From: JAHQVI01 sp963727575
GTDB lineage: Bacteria > Pseudomonadota > Alphaproteobacteria > Rhizobiales > Rhodomicrobiaceae
Length of the DNA stretch: 64,000 bases
Direction of reading: 5' to 3'
Assembly (NCBI GenBank): GCA_963727575.1
Contig: CAVSIA010000038.1
Coordinates: 83,551 to 147,550 of the forward strand
Within the stretch, counting starts at the first letter, position 1, and every line of letters starts with the position of its first letter. The notes under the pieces were generated by a model. It was not told where the DNA came from, did not search any database, and saw nothing but the letters and a program-made list of their open reading frames with translations. Shown one piece after another: positions 1 to 8,089 of the stretch. A program made the position numbers and the translations under genes.

Positions 1-1176
1 CCACGCCGCCGAGATTGATCAGCTCACCGCTCTTCAGCGGCTCGATGGCGATATAGAGGCCGTAGACACGGTCGATATAGGGCTGCAATGCGAGCAGCGC
101 GCCATAGAGCAGCGCAATGCCGGTGATGGCGCCGAGCACGATCAGCAGCGTCGCCTCGGCGACCAGCAGGCCGAGGATGGTCGCCGGCCGCGCGCCGACC
201 GAGCGCAGGATCGCCATCTCGCGCCGCCGCTCGTTCAGCGTGGTGAGGATCATCGTCACCATGCCGAGCAGCGCCGTCACCACGACCATCGCGGACACGG
301 CCGCGAGCGCGGTTTCGGCCGTGCCGACCAGCCCCCAAAGCTCCTGCAGCGTGGCGCCGGGCAGGATCGCCGAAAGCGGCTCGACGCGGTATTCGTTGAT
401 GGCGCGCTGCAGCCTGAACACCGCAAGCTTGGATTTGAGCCCGATCAGCGCCGCCGTGATCGCGGTCGGCGTGAGATCCATCTTGCGCACCTCGTCCGCC
501 GAGACGGTCTGGCCGGGAATGCGCGCGCCGCTCTGCCAGTCGACATGGATCGCCTCGATGGCCTCGCAGAGCTGACATGCACGGTGCGGTCGACCGGCGT
601 GCCGGTCTTGGCGAGGATGCCGGAGACGCGGAACGGCTTGTCGTCATGTTCGAGGAAGCCGGTCGAGCCCAGCCCGTGGGCGACGATGATCTTGTCGCCG
701 ATCTTGTAGCCGAGCTGGGCCGCGACATCCGCCCCGATCACGGCGTCGAACAGGTCGCTGAACGGCGCGCCCTCGGCAAATTCCAGCGTATGCGTCCGCC
801 GGTAATGGTAGCGCTTGAAATAATCCGGCGTGGTGCCCATCACCCGGAAGCCGTGATGGCTGTCGCCGAGCGAGATCGGCACGATCCAGTCGATATCCGG
901 CGCCTTGGCGATCTCCTGATAGGTCTTCCAGGTGACGTTGTTGGTGGCGTTGCCGATGCGGAACACCGAATAGAGCAGCAGATTGAGCGCGCCGCTCCGT
1001 GCGCCGACGATCAGGTCGGTGCCGGAGATGGTGTCGGCGAAGCTCTGGCGCGCGCCGGTGCGCACCTTCTCGACGCCGAGCAGCAGCATGACGCTGACGG
1101 CGATGGCGAGAATGGTCAGCATCGCCGTCAGCCAGCGATTGGCGAGCGACTGCCAGGCAAGGCGGAGAATGATCAT
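1..1176 (-). CDS. FtsX/MacB-type ABC transporter permease (partial, frameshifted)
   Basis: Membrane subunit of an ABC transporter of the FtsX/MacB type. The N-terminus has one transmembrane helix (about residues 15-35) followed by a large extracytoplasmic domain that opens with DTISGTDLIVGARSG, as in MacB-like permeases. Further on, in another frame, come the C-terminal helices and the typical NERRREMAILRSVGA coupling segment. The frame breaks near position 572, just after the VHVS stretch, where one base appears gained or lost; both sides remain well conserved. The 3' end lies beyond the left edge of the window. The start overlaps the stop of the upstream ATPase gene (ATGA), so the two are translationally coupled. 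With the DUF2796 protein further upstream, this resembles the ZrgABC zinc uptake arrangement described in Vibrio; the substrate is inferred. Confidence 0.8.
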
Positions 1177-1923
1177 GGCGTCACCGCCCCGCGCTCGGTC
1201 CGCGCGATGCTCGTCAGCGGCGCGACGCGGCTGAAGCGCGGCGCCAGGCTTTCATCATGACTGACCATGATGAGCGTCGCGCCGGCCTCGGCCACCACGG
1301 CGAAGAGCAGATCGAGGAACGCCTGCTGCCGGTTGCGGTCGAGGCTGGAGGTCGGCTCGTCGGCAATGATGATCTGCGGTGCGCCGATCAGCGCCCTCGC
1401 GGCCGCGACGCGCTGCTGCTGGCCGACGCTGAGGCTGGCGGCGGATGCGCCCTCGATGAGCGATGGCTCTATGCCGAGGCTGGCGAGAAGCCGTCCCGCT
1501 TCGGCTTCGGCACTGCCTTTGGCGGTCGCGCGGGTCCGCCGCTCCGCCGAAAAGCTCAGAGGCAAGAGCACATTGTCGAGCACCGAGCCATAGGGCAGCA
1601 GATTGAACATCTGAAAGATGATGCCGAAATGCTCGCCCGCGGAAGCGGTCCCGCGCCGCGCCGCTTAACGCCCCGATGTCGGTGCCGAGGATGGTGATGC
1701 TGCCCGCCTGCGGCGTGACGATCCCGGCAAGCAGGCTGAGGAAGGTCGACTTGCCGCTCCCCGACGGCCCGATCAGCAGCAGGCGCTCGCCCTCCTGCAA
1801 GGTGAAATCATCGATGGCCAGCCGGAAACTGTCGCGGCTGGGCCAGGCGAAGCGAACCCCGGACATCGAAACGATGTCCGGAGCCGCGACCGGCGCAACG
1901 GCCTTGACCTGGTGCAGGGTCAT
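1173..1923 (-). CDS. ABC transporter ATP-binding protein (frameshifted)
   Basis: ATPase of the LolD/MacB-like class that pairs with FtsX-type permeases. Visible motifs are Walker A (GPSGSGKST), a Q-loop region (FQMFNLLPYG), signature (LSVGQQQRV), Walker B with D-loop (IIIADEPTSSLD) and switch His (VSHDE). The reading frame changes near 1636, where the plus strand has CCC and the conserved protein (RGEHFGIIFQMF) needs CC. Apart from this single base the gene is complete, about 250 residues. It follows the DUF2796 gene by about 10 bases and overlaps the permease start, so all three are one transcription unit. Predicted to power metal uptake in the cytoplasm; substrate inferred from context only. 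Confidence 0.85.
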
Positions 1924-1932
1924 GACCGCCGC

Positions 1933-2520
1933 TCAGCCGATCTCGCCGAGTTTGAGCTTGGGCTGGGCACGGGTGACCACGTAATGGGTCTGGCCGGTCT
2001 CGGTCACCAGATTGATGTCCAGCTCCCGAGCACCGGCGAAGGCGTCGAAATATTTGAAGTCGATGCCAGTGAGTTTGCCAGGTGCCGCGCAGTCGATCGC
2101 ATAGGTGACGTGGAACTCGGAATGGTGATGCTCCCCGCCCTCGCCCGCGTGACCGTCATCCTTATGCTCGGCCTCGGCATGGTCATGTTCGCCTTCCGCC
2201 TGGATCGCGACATTCGCGTCGGCCAGCTTGCATCCCGCGCCTGCCGGGAGCTTGAAGAGCGCCAGCGCATCTCCGAGCGTGGCTTTGGCCTTCTCGACCG
2301 CGGCCTTCTGCTCAGGCGTGCTCGCCTCGTGCTCGAAACCGACGATGTCGGCGCCGGGCACTTCAAGCTCCATCGAGACGCGCTTGCCCTCGATGGCGAT
2401 GTTCAGCCGGCCATGGCCGTGCTCGTGTGGGCCGAGCTGGCGATGCTCTTCCGCTGCCAGCACAGGGGCGCTCGCCACGAGCGCTGCGGTGGCCGCTGCA
2501 ATGAAGTGAATTTTATGCAT
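1933..2520 (-). CDS. DUF2796 (ZrgA-like) periplasmic metal-binding protein
   Basis: A 195-residue exported protein. It begins with a Sec signal peptide (MHKIHFIAAATAALVAS, cleavage after about residue 23) and carries a DUF2796-type core starting HRQLGPHEHGHGRLNIAIEG. A His/Asp/Glu-rich insert at about residues 110-140 (EHDHAEAEHKDDGHAGEGGEHHH) is a clear metal-ligand stretch. The family includes ZrgA of Vibrio, a zinc-regulated partner of an ABC zinc importer. The next two genes are an ATPase and an FtsX-type permease, the same arrangement. The ATG at 2520 was chosen because the signal peptide starts there; the longer open frame to 2658 adds no recognisable sequence. No convincing Zur box was seen upstream, so regulation is unknown. 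Confident on family, moderate on zinc. Confidence 0.8.
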   Translation of the reverse strand: MHKIHFIAAATAALVASAPVLAAEEHRQLGPHEHGHGRLNIAIEGKRVSMELEVPGADIVGFEHEASTPEQKAAVEKAKATLGDALALFKLPAGAGCKLADANVAIQAEGEHDHAEAEHKDDGHAGEGGEHHHSEFHVTYAIDCAAPGKLTGIDFKYFDAFAGARELDINLVTETGQTHYVVTRAQPKLKLGEIG

Positions 2521-2682
2521 TGTGATATCTCGTCTTTGGAGAGCACACGCCGTTCGGTGTCTCCGTTCAACCCAGACCTGCCGCCAACTCATCCGATAAC
2601 GGATCGGTTCCGCAAGCCAGACCAAATTCTTCAAGGGAAACAGCGCCCAGGCGTTCAATGGACGAGCGTCAGCCCGGCGCTG

Positions 2683-3063
2683 TCAGGCTCCGGCGGAATG
2701 CGGCGGCGCGCGAGGGTTGAACGAGGCAGACGGAGCGAGCCCGGCGATGTGGCCCGCGGAGACGATCGGCTCGGACCGATCGATCGGCCCTGGAGGGCAA
2801 AGCTCCGCCGCGCCGGGCAGCAGCAGGCCGCCCGCGGCCGCCTGGGCCCAGCAGAGCGGACAGAAATCGTGGCCGTGGTGCGCCGGGACCGCCGGCCCAT
2901 TGTTGCCCGCCCCGGACGCGGGCGCGGCTCCCGGATCGTCGGATCCGCTGTGCAGCGCGGCAAGATGGACATGGCCGCTCGTCACGGCGAGCTGCGCCAC
3001 CATCATCAGCGCGGCGAAGCACATGACGTAAACGGATCTGATCCTGCCTTTGCGCATCCACAT
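2683..3063 (-). CDS. DUF2946-type small secreted protein
   Basis: A 126-residue protein. After a short basic N-terminus there is a hydrophobic segment (VMCFAALMMVAQLAV) acting as signal peptide or anchor. The mature part is Ala/Gly/Pro-rich and contains HHGHDFCPLCWAQ, matching the H-x-x-x-CPxC core of DUF2946 proteins, which occur beside copper and zinc homeostasis genes in proteobacteria. Function is not established. The His/Cys cluster and the neighbouring DUF2796/ABC genes suggest metal binding or metal-dependent regulation at the envelope. It is read in the same direction as the ABC genes and ends about 160 bases before the DUF2796 start. Several frames are open here; this one was chosen for the signal sequence and the motif. 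Confidence 0.6.
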   Translation of the reverse strand: MWMRKGRIRSVYVMCFAALMMVAQLAVTSGHVHLAALHSGSDDPGAAPASGAGNNGPAVPAHHGHDFCPLCWAQAAAGGLLLPGAAELCPPGPIDRSEPIVSAGHIAGLAPSASFNPRAPPHSAGA

Positions 3064-3315
3064 GCGGGTGTGCCATCGATATGAGGCGAGCTGCGAAACA
3101 GCCCATAGGCCGGCGACCTGCGTTAGCCTACCGCCGATCTTCTAGTTTGCGCTTCCAAAAGCGGGCAAAATCGAGGCGAAGCGGATGCATTCTTGTTCAC
3201 AATACGGACGAGTAGCGCGTACGCGCCTAGCTGTCAGGGGTTCCGGGGCTCTGCGAAGCCGGCCAATGCGTCAAGATGCGTCAGCAGCTTTGCCCGAAGC
3301 CAGGGCCGTGATCGC

Positions 3316-4200
3316 TCACTTGCGATCGAGCCCGAGCCGCTGGCGGGCCTCTTCCGCGCTGGCGAGCTCGCCGCCAAGGCTTTCCACGATCCAGCGTGCC
3401 TTTTCAACCAGCTCACCGTTGCCGCTGGTCAGCTTGCCCCTGGAAATGTGCACGGTATCTTCCATGCCGATGCGGACATTGCCGCCCAGAATCCAGGATT
3501 GCGCCAGCATCGGGAAGGCGGCGCGGCCGATGCCGAACGCGCCCCACTCCGTGCCTTCGGGCAACAGCGACCTCGCGAACAGCATCGACTCCGTGGTGGC
3601 GGAGAAGCCGTATTTCGCGCCGAGCACGATGCAGGCGAGCGCCGGCGTCTTGAGCGTGCCGTCGGCGATCAGATCGTGGGCGATGTGGATGTCGCCGGAA
3701 TCGAACAGCTCCAGCTCCGGCTTGGTGCCGCTTTCATAGATCGCCTCGGCCATGATGCGGATGTTGTCCGGCGTGTTGATCACCGCCTCGCGGCCGAAGG
3801 TCATGGTGTTGAGGTCCAGCGAGCAGACATCCGGCTTCAGCGCCACCACATGCGCAACGCGCTTCGAGGGGTGCAGGAAATTGGTCCGCGGTCCGGCGAC
3901 CGCGGGATCGTCATCGCCCGGTTGAAAACGGCCGCCCGGCCCCGTCGTCAGATTGACGATCACCGCGCTGTTTTTCGCCCGGATGCGCTCGACCGCCTCG
4001 CGGTAATGCTCCAGCTCCATGGACGGAACGCCCGTGCCGGGGTGGCGCACATGGATATGAACCATGGCCGCCCCGGCGTCCGCCGCTTCGAGCGCGGCGG
4101 CGGCGACCTGGTCGGGACCGAGCGGCAGATGGGGGTTCATGTCCGGGCGGGTCAGATTGCCTGTAACAGCGCAGGTGAGGATGGTCGTCTGTCTGCTCAT
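3316..4200 (-). CDS. Beta-keto acid cleavage enzyme (BKACE, DUF849)
   Basis: A 294-residue TIM-barrel enzyme of the DUF849/BKACE family. These enzymes condense a beta-keto acid with acetyl-CoA to give acetoacetate plus a new acyl-CoA; the founding member Kce acts on 3-keto-5-aminohexanoate. Family marks are ILTCAVTGN at the start, the metal-binding HIHVRHP (His48 and His50), VNLTTGPG, and PELELFDSGD with the ligand Glu. Length is normal for the family. It is the last gene of the minus-strand organosulfur run, about 85 bases after the LacI regulator. Together with the beta-hydroxyacid dehydrogenase homologue and two SDRs upstream it suggests a beta-keto acid intermediate. The true substrate cannot be read from the sequence. 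Confidence 0.88.
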   Translation of the reverse strand: MSRQTTILTCAVTGNLTRPDMNPHLPLGPDQVAAAALEAADAGAAMVHIHVRHPGTGVPSMELEHYREAVERIRAKNSAVIVNLTTGPGGRFQPGDDDPAVAGPRTNFLHPSKRVAHVVALKPDVCSLDLNTMTFGREAVINTPDNIRIMAEAIYESGTKPELELFDSGDIHIAHDLIADGTLKTPALACIVLGAKYGFSATTESMLFARSLLPEGTEWGAFGIGRAAFPMLAQSWILGGNVRIGMEDTVHISRGKLTSGNGELVEKARWIVESLGGELASAEEARQRLGLDRK

Positions 4201-4286
4201 AGCCCAACTTGCTCCCTATACCAATTTAGCCGGCGCTTACCGCGCCGTTCGCGAGACCGGGACCTGAAATCCAGAAGCGTGGGTCG

Positions 4287-5405
4287 CTAAACCCGCGATT
4301 GTCGCGCGCCGCCGCCGGCGTCCTCGCCCGATTGTCTTGCCCGCTTCGCAGCCGATACCGGCCGCCAGATCTTCCGGCCGTCCACCTCGACGATGCCTTC
4401 CGCGGGAAGCCGCGCCGACCCGCGCACCACCAGATCGCCCTTGATCCGCTTCTGGCCGACATTCCGCTCGCCGCCCTCGATCTGCTTCATCAGCATTTCG
4501 ATTGCCGCCTCGACCATAATGCCGATCGGTTGCTCGACGGTGGTCAGGGCGTAGCTGTCCCACTGGCCGAGGCTGGCATTGTCGTAGCCGACGATGGAAA
4601 CGTCCTCCGGAATGCGCAGGCCGAACTCGTATCTCGCGACATCCATGACCGCGAGCCCCATGTGGTCGTTCGCGCAGAACACCGCATCCGGCGGGGCCTT
4701 TCGGGAGAACAGCCGCCGCGCCGCCTCCCGCGCGCCTTCATGGGAATAATAACCCTCGACCTTGATCATGTCATTGATGCCCGCCGCACGGAGCCGCTCG
4801 CGGCAGCCGGCTTCGCGGTCGCGGTTCGTGGAGCTGCCCGCGATCCCGGCGACATAGCCGAACGAGCGGTGCTTTCCGGCCAGCAGGAAATCGGCGACGC
4901 GGCGGCCGCCGAGCCGATTGTCGCTGGTGACGCTCGAAACCGCCGCACGGTCCGTGGTGCGGTTGAACAGCACGATCGGCACGCCGGCGGCCGCGCATTG
5001 CTCGGCCAGCTCGGAGGACAACGTGGTCGAGGCCAGCACCAGGCCGTCGACCTGGTATTGCAGGATCTGCATCATGCCCGGATCGGCTTCGCGTTCCTTG
5101 AACCCGGTGAACAGCAGCACCTGGTAGCCGAGCGTCTGCAAGCGGCTGGTCAGCGTTTCGAGGACCTCGGGATAGAAGTGATTGTCGAGATAGCCAATTG
5201 CCACGCCGATGATACGCGAGCGGCTCGTGATCAAGGACCGTGCGATCGCATTCGGCCGATAGCCCAGCTCCTTGGCCGCATTCAGCACCTTTTCCCGGGT
5301 GCGCGGGGACACGCTCGCGCCGGGGGTGAAGGTACGCGACACGGCGGATTGCGAGACGCCCGCGCGCCGGGCGACTTCGAGCGAGGTGACTCGGGCCTTC
5401 ATCAT
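4287..5405 (-). CDS. LacI-family transcriptional regulator
   Basis: A 372-residue regulator. The helix-turn-helix with hinge is at residues 6-60 (SLEVARRAGVSQSAVSRTF, then RPNAIARSL). It is followed by a periplasmic-binding-protein-like effector domain (IIGVAIGYLDNHFYPEVL; later DAVFCANDHMGLAVMDVA). The C-terminus is about 25 residues longer than usual and basic. The start lies 4 bases after the SDR stop, inside the organosulfur operon, so it is probably co-transcribed and autoregulated. The matching operator candidates are the identical TTGCAAACGTATGC sites at 17352 and 20368, which have the central CG and arm length typical of LacI operators. Assignment of those sites to this protein is inferred; the other LacI genes have their own sites. 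Confidence 0.92.
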   Translation of the reverse strand: MMKARVTSLEVARRAGVSQSAVSRTFTPGASVSPRTREKVLNAAKELGYRPNAIARSLITSRSRIIGVAIGYLDNHFYPEVLETLTSRLQTLGYQVLLFTGFKEREADPGMMQILQYQVDGLVLASTTLSSELAEQCAAAGVPIVLFNRTTDRAAVSSVTSDNRLGGRRVADFLLAGKHRSFGYVAGIAGSSTNRDREAGCRERLRAAGINDMIKVEGYYSHEGAREAARRLFSRKAPPDAVFCANDHMGLAVMDVARYEFGLRIPEDVSIVGYDNASLGQWDSYALTTVEQPIGIMVEAAIEMLMKQIEGGERNVGQKRIKGDLVVRGSARLPAEGIVEVDGRKIWRPVSAAKRARQSGEDAGGGARQSRV

Positions 5406-5409
5406 CGGC

Positions 5410-6186
5410 TCATTCCGCCGTCCATCCTCCGTCGACCAGAAGGGCCGACCCGGTCATCAGCGCGGATGCATCTGAGGCGAGGAACACGACCGGCCCCATG
5501 ATGTCCTCGACCCGCCGGGACCGCCGGAGCTGAACCTTGGATTCGACCCAGCTCCTGAATGCCTCGTCGCCGAGAGCGCCGCGCGTGAGTTCGGTTTCGA
5601 TGAATGTCGGACAGATGCTGTTCACCCGGATGCCGTGGACGCCGAGCTCGATGGCCATCGCCTTGGTCAACCCCTCCACAGCGTGCTTCGATGCACAATA
5701 GACGGAGCGCTTCGGACCGCCGACATGGCCCATCTGCGAGGAAATGTGAATGATCGAGCCGCCCTTGTCCGCCGCGATCATCCCGCGCGCCACGGTCTGG
5801 GCAACGAAAAACGCGGCGCGGAAATTGAGGTCCATTACCGGATCGAACTGCTCCGGCTCGACGTCCACGAACGGGGCGTGGCGGGCGAGACCGGCATTGT
5901 TGACCAGGATGTCGAACGCCGCCATGCCTCCGATCACGTCGCGAACCTGATCGAGGTCGGTCACATCCAGGCGCACGGCTTCGGCGGAGCCGCCGCCCGC
6001 GGTGATCGCTCTAGCGGCCGCTTCGATCTGCGACGCGGTGCGCGCTGCCAGTACGACATGGGCGCCCGCCTGGGCAAGCGCTGCGGCTGAAGCGAACCCG
6101 ATGCCACGCCCCGCGCCGGTCACGAGCGCCCGGCGTCCGTCGAGGCGCATCGACGGCAACATCGGTAGTGCGGCGCCCTCAGCCAT
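5410..6186 (-). CDS. SDR-family oxidoreductase (5.4 kb)
   Basis: Classical short-chain dehydrogenase of about 258 residues. It shows the NAD(P)-binding TGAGRGIG, the NNAG motif, a catalytic Ser region (IIHISSQMG), the active site YCASK, and an ending of GSALLVDGGWTAE typical of the FabG-like group. The ATG at 6186 overlaps the accC stop (ATGGCTGA), so coupling is likely; the frame is open further upstream to 6210 but without a better start. It lies between the carboxylase genes and the LacI gene. A role in oxidising a polyol or hydroxy acid of the organosulfur pathway (compare the SDR-type DHPS dehydrogenases of hps clusters) is inferred. Substrate unknown. Confidence 0.88.
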   Translation of the reverse strand: MAEGAALPMLPSMRLDGRRALVTGAGRGIGFASAAALAQAGAHVVLAARTASQIEAAARAITAGGGSAEAVRLDVTDLDQVRDVIGGMAAFDILVNNAGLARHAPFVDVEPEQFDPVMDLNFRAAFFVAQTVARGMIAADKGGSIIHISSQMGHVGGPKRSVYCASKHAVEGLTKAMAIELGVHGIRVNSICPTFIETELTRGALGDEAFRSWVESKVQLRRSRRVEDIMGPVVFLASDASALMTGSALLVDGGWTAE

Positions 6187-7561
6187 CGGCGATGCCTCCG
6201 GCAAATCCATTCGCCATCAGATCACGGACCATCGCCGTATTCACATCGCCCGACCGGAACCGCTCGCTGCGCAGGATATCGAGGTGCAGTTGCGCCGTCG
6301 TCTTCACGCCCTCGACGCGGGTCTCGCCCAGCGCCCGGATCATGCGGTCGATGGCCTCGTTACGGTCCGCGCCCCAGGTGATGATCTTGGCGATCAGCGA
6401 GTCGTAGAAGGGCGGGATCGTGTAGCCGGTTTCCAGATGACTGTCGATGCGCACGCCAGGCCCGCCGGCCGGCAGATAATCGGTGATGCGCCCGGGCGAC
6501 GGCATGAAGTCGCGCTCCGGGTCTTCGGCATTGATCCGGCACTCGATGGCGTGTCCGCGAATGCCGATATCGCTTTGCCGGAGCCCGCTCGACCTGCCCG
6601 TCCGCGATGCGGATCTGCTCTTTGACGAGATCGATACCGGTGATCATTTCCGTAACGGGGTGCTCGACCTGAATGCGCGTGTTCATCTCGATGAAATAGA
6701 ATTTCGCCTCGACGTTGTCGTACACGAATTCGACCGTCCCTGCACTAGTGTAGCCGACGCGCCGGCACAGATCGACGGCCGCCTCGCCAAGCGCCGCGCG
6801 CGTTGCTGCATCGATCGATGCAGCAAGGCGCTTCCTCGATCAGCTTCTGATTGCGCCGCTGCGAGGAGCAGTCGCGCTCGCCGAGATGAATAACGGTTTC
6901 GCCGTCGCCGAGCACCTGCACCTCCAGGTGGCGGATGTCGGTGAGATATTTCTCGATATAGACGGACGGGTCGCCGAAAGCGGCGCCTGGCCTCGCTCAT
7001 CGCCTCGCTCAATCCGCGGTCGAGCTGCGCCGGGTTCTCGATGACGCGCATGCCCCTGCCGCCGCCGCCGGCCGAGGCCTTGACCAGGATCGGAAAGCCG
7101 ATCGCCTCGACGATCCGGCGCGCCTCGTCCGGGTCCGCCACCTTCCCGTCCGAGCCGGGGATGGTCGGCACGCCGGCCTGCTTGGCGATCCTGCGCGCCT
7201 CGATCTTGTCGCCCATCTGGCGGATGATCCCGGCATGGGTCCGATGAAAATGACGTTCTGCTCGCGCGCAGAGCTCGGCGAAAATCGGCATTTTCGGCGA
7301 GAAACCCATAGCCGGGATGGATCGCGTCGACGCCAAGGCGACGGCCGCGCCGACGATGCGTTCCTTGCTGAGATAGCTGCCGGCGGCGCTGGCTCCGCCG
7401 ATGCAGATCGCCCGGTCGGCGCTGCGGGCGGGCAGCGAGCCGGCATCCGCCTCCGAATGGGCAAGGACGCTCTCGATGCCGAGCTCCCGGCAGGCCCGGA
7501 TGATGCGCAGCGCGATCTCGCCGCGATTGGCGACGAGAACCTTGCGGATCGGTCTGGTCAC
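6179..7561 (-). pseudogene. accC: Biotin carboxylase (AccC-type), multiply frameshifted
   Basis: The ATP-dependent biotin carboxylase subunit of a biotin enzyme. Recognisable pieces in order are KVLVANRGEIALRIIRAC (N-terminus, GTG start at 7561), DAIHPGYGFLAEN, MGDKIEARRIAKQAGVPTIPG, the ATP-grasp loop KASAGGGGRGMRV, FIEMNTRIQVEHPVTEM with the catalytic Glu/Arg region, and the C-terminal PGRITDYLP...GYTIPPFYDSLIAKI. These lie in all three minus-strand frames: at least six single-base indels are needed to join them, around 7345, 7285, 7255, 7240, 6985 and 6580. A perfect 24-bp palindrome at 6803-6826 replaces part of the conserved EEAPS region. Either a decaying gene or poorly read sequence; amino-acid conservation between the breaks is high, which favours read error or very recent decay. 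Confidence 0.75.
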
Positions 7562-7562
7562 G

Positions 7563-8065
7563 TCAGCTCCCGCTCAGCTTGATGAACATCAGCGGCTGGC
7601 CGTGCTCGACCGGCTGGGCATCTTCGACCAGGATGCGCGTGACCATGCCGGTGACCTTGGCCTCGAGCGAGTTCATCAGCTTCATCACCTCGATGATGCA
7701 GAGCACGGTGTCCTCGCCGACCGCGTCGCCGACCTTGACGAAGGGCGGATCGCCCGGCTTCGGGCAGCGGTAGAAGGTGCCGACCATCGGCGCGGTGATG
7801 AGCGACTCGCCCTCGCCGGCTACCGTCGCGCCGGACGCCGCCGGTGCCGTCTCGGCTTTCGGCTTGGCCGCCGGGACCGCGGCCGGCGGCGCTGCGCGGC
7901 GCGGCGCGGCGATCGCGCTGCTCGCCGCGGGCAGCCGGCGCAAGCTGGCCATCGCCGCGCGACAGGGAAATTTCCACGTCGCCGTATTTCAGCGAAAACG
8001 CGGTGACGTATTCCGTTTCGCGGATCAGATCGATGATCGCCTTGATTTCTTCGAAGTGATTTCAT
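7563..8065 (-). pseudogene. accB: Biotin carboxyl carrier protein (AccB-type), frameshifted
   Basis: The biotin carboxyl carrier protein of the same enzyme. The N-terminal helix (FEEIKAIIDLIRETEYVTAF) and a KYGDVEISLSR strand lead to an Ala/Pro-rich linker and the biotinyl domain with the biotin-accepting Lys in EVMKLMNS. The biotinyl part reads cleanly (ITAPMVGTFY to the stop). The frame changes just after the presumed ATG (about 8060) and again near 7950. It sits between the carboxyltransferase gene (stop 8090) and accC (GTG at 7561, overlapping region), so carboxyltransferase-BCCP-biotin carboxylase form one operon section. The biotinyl domain itself is intact. Confidence 0.75.
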
Positions 8066-8089
8066 TCCGACACGTCTTTCACTATTCAC

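Noticed and set aside
1912..3084. Long plus-strand open frames opposite the metal ABC genes, and similar ones at 24460-26421 (653 codons) and 58723-60609 (628 codons)
   Set aside because: They mirror real genes on the other strand, have Arg/Asp/Gly/His-heavy translations without motifs, and cross gene boundaries. High GC content keeps these frames open.
3060..3140. Possible cobalamin-riboswitch-like stretch (GGCCGGCGACCTGCG)
   Set aside because: It resembles the B12 box only loosely, stands in the wrong orientation for the minus-strand genes, and the other conserved parts of the riboswitch are missing.
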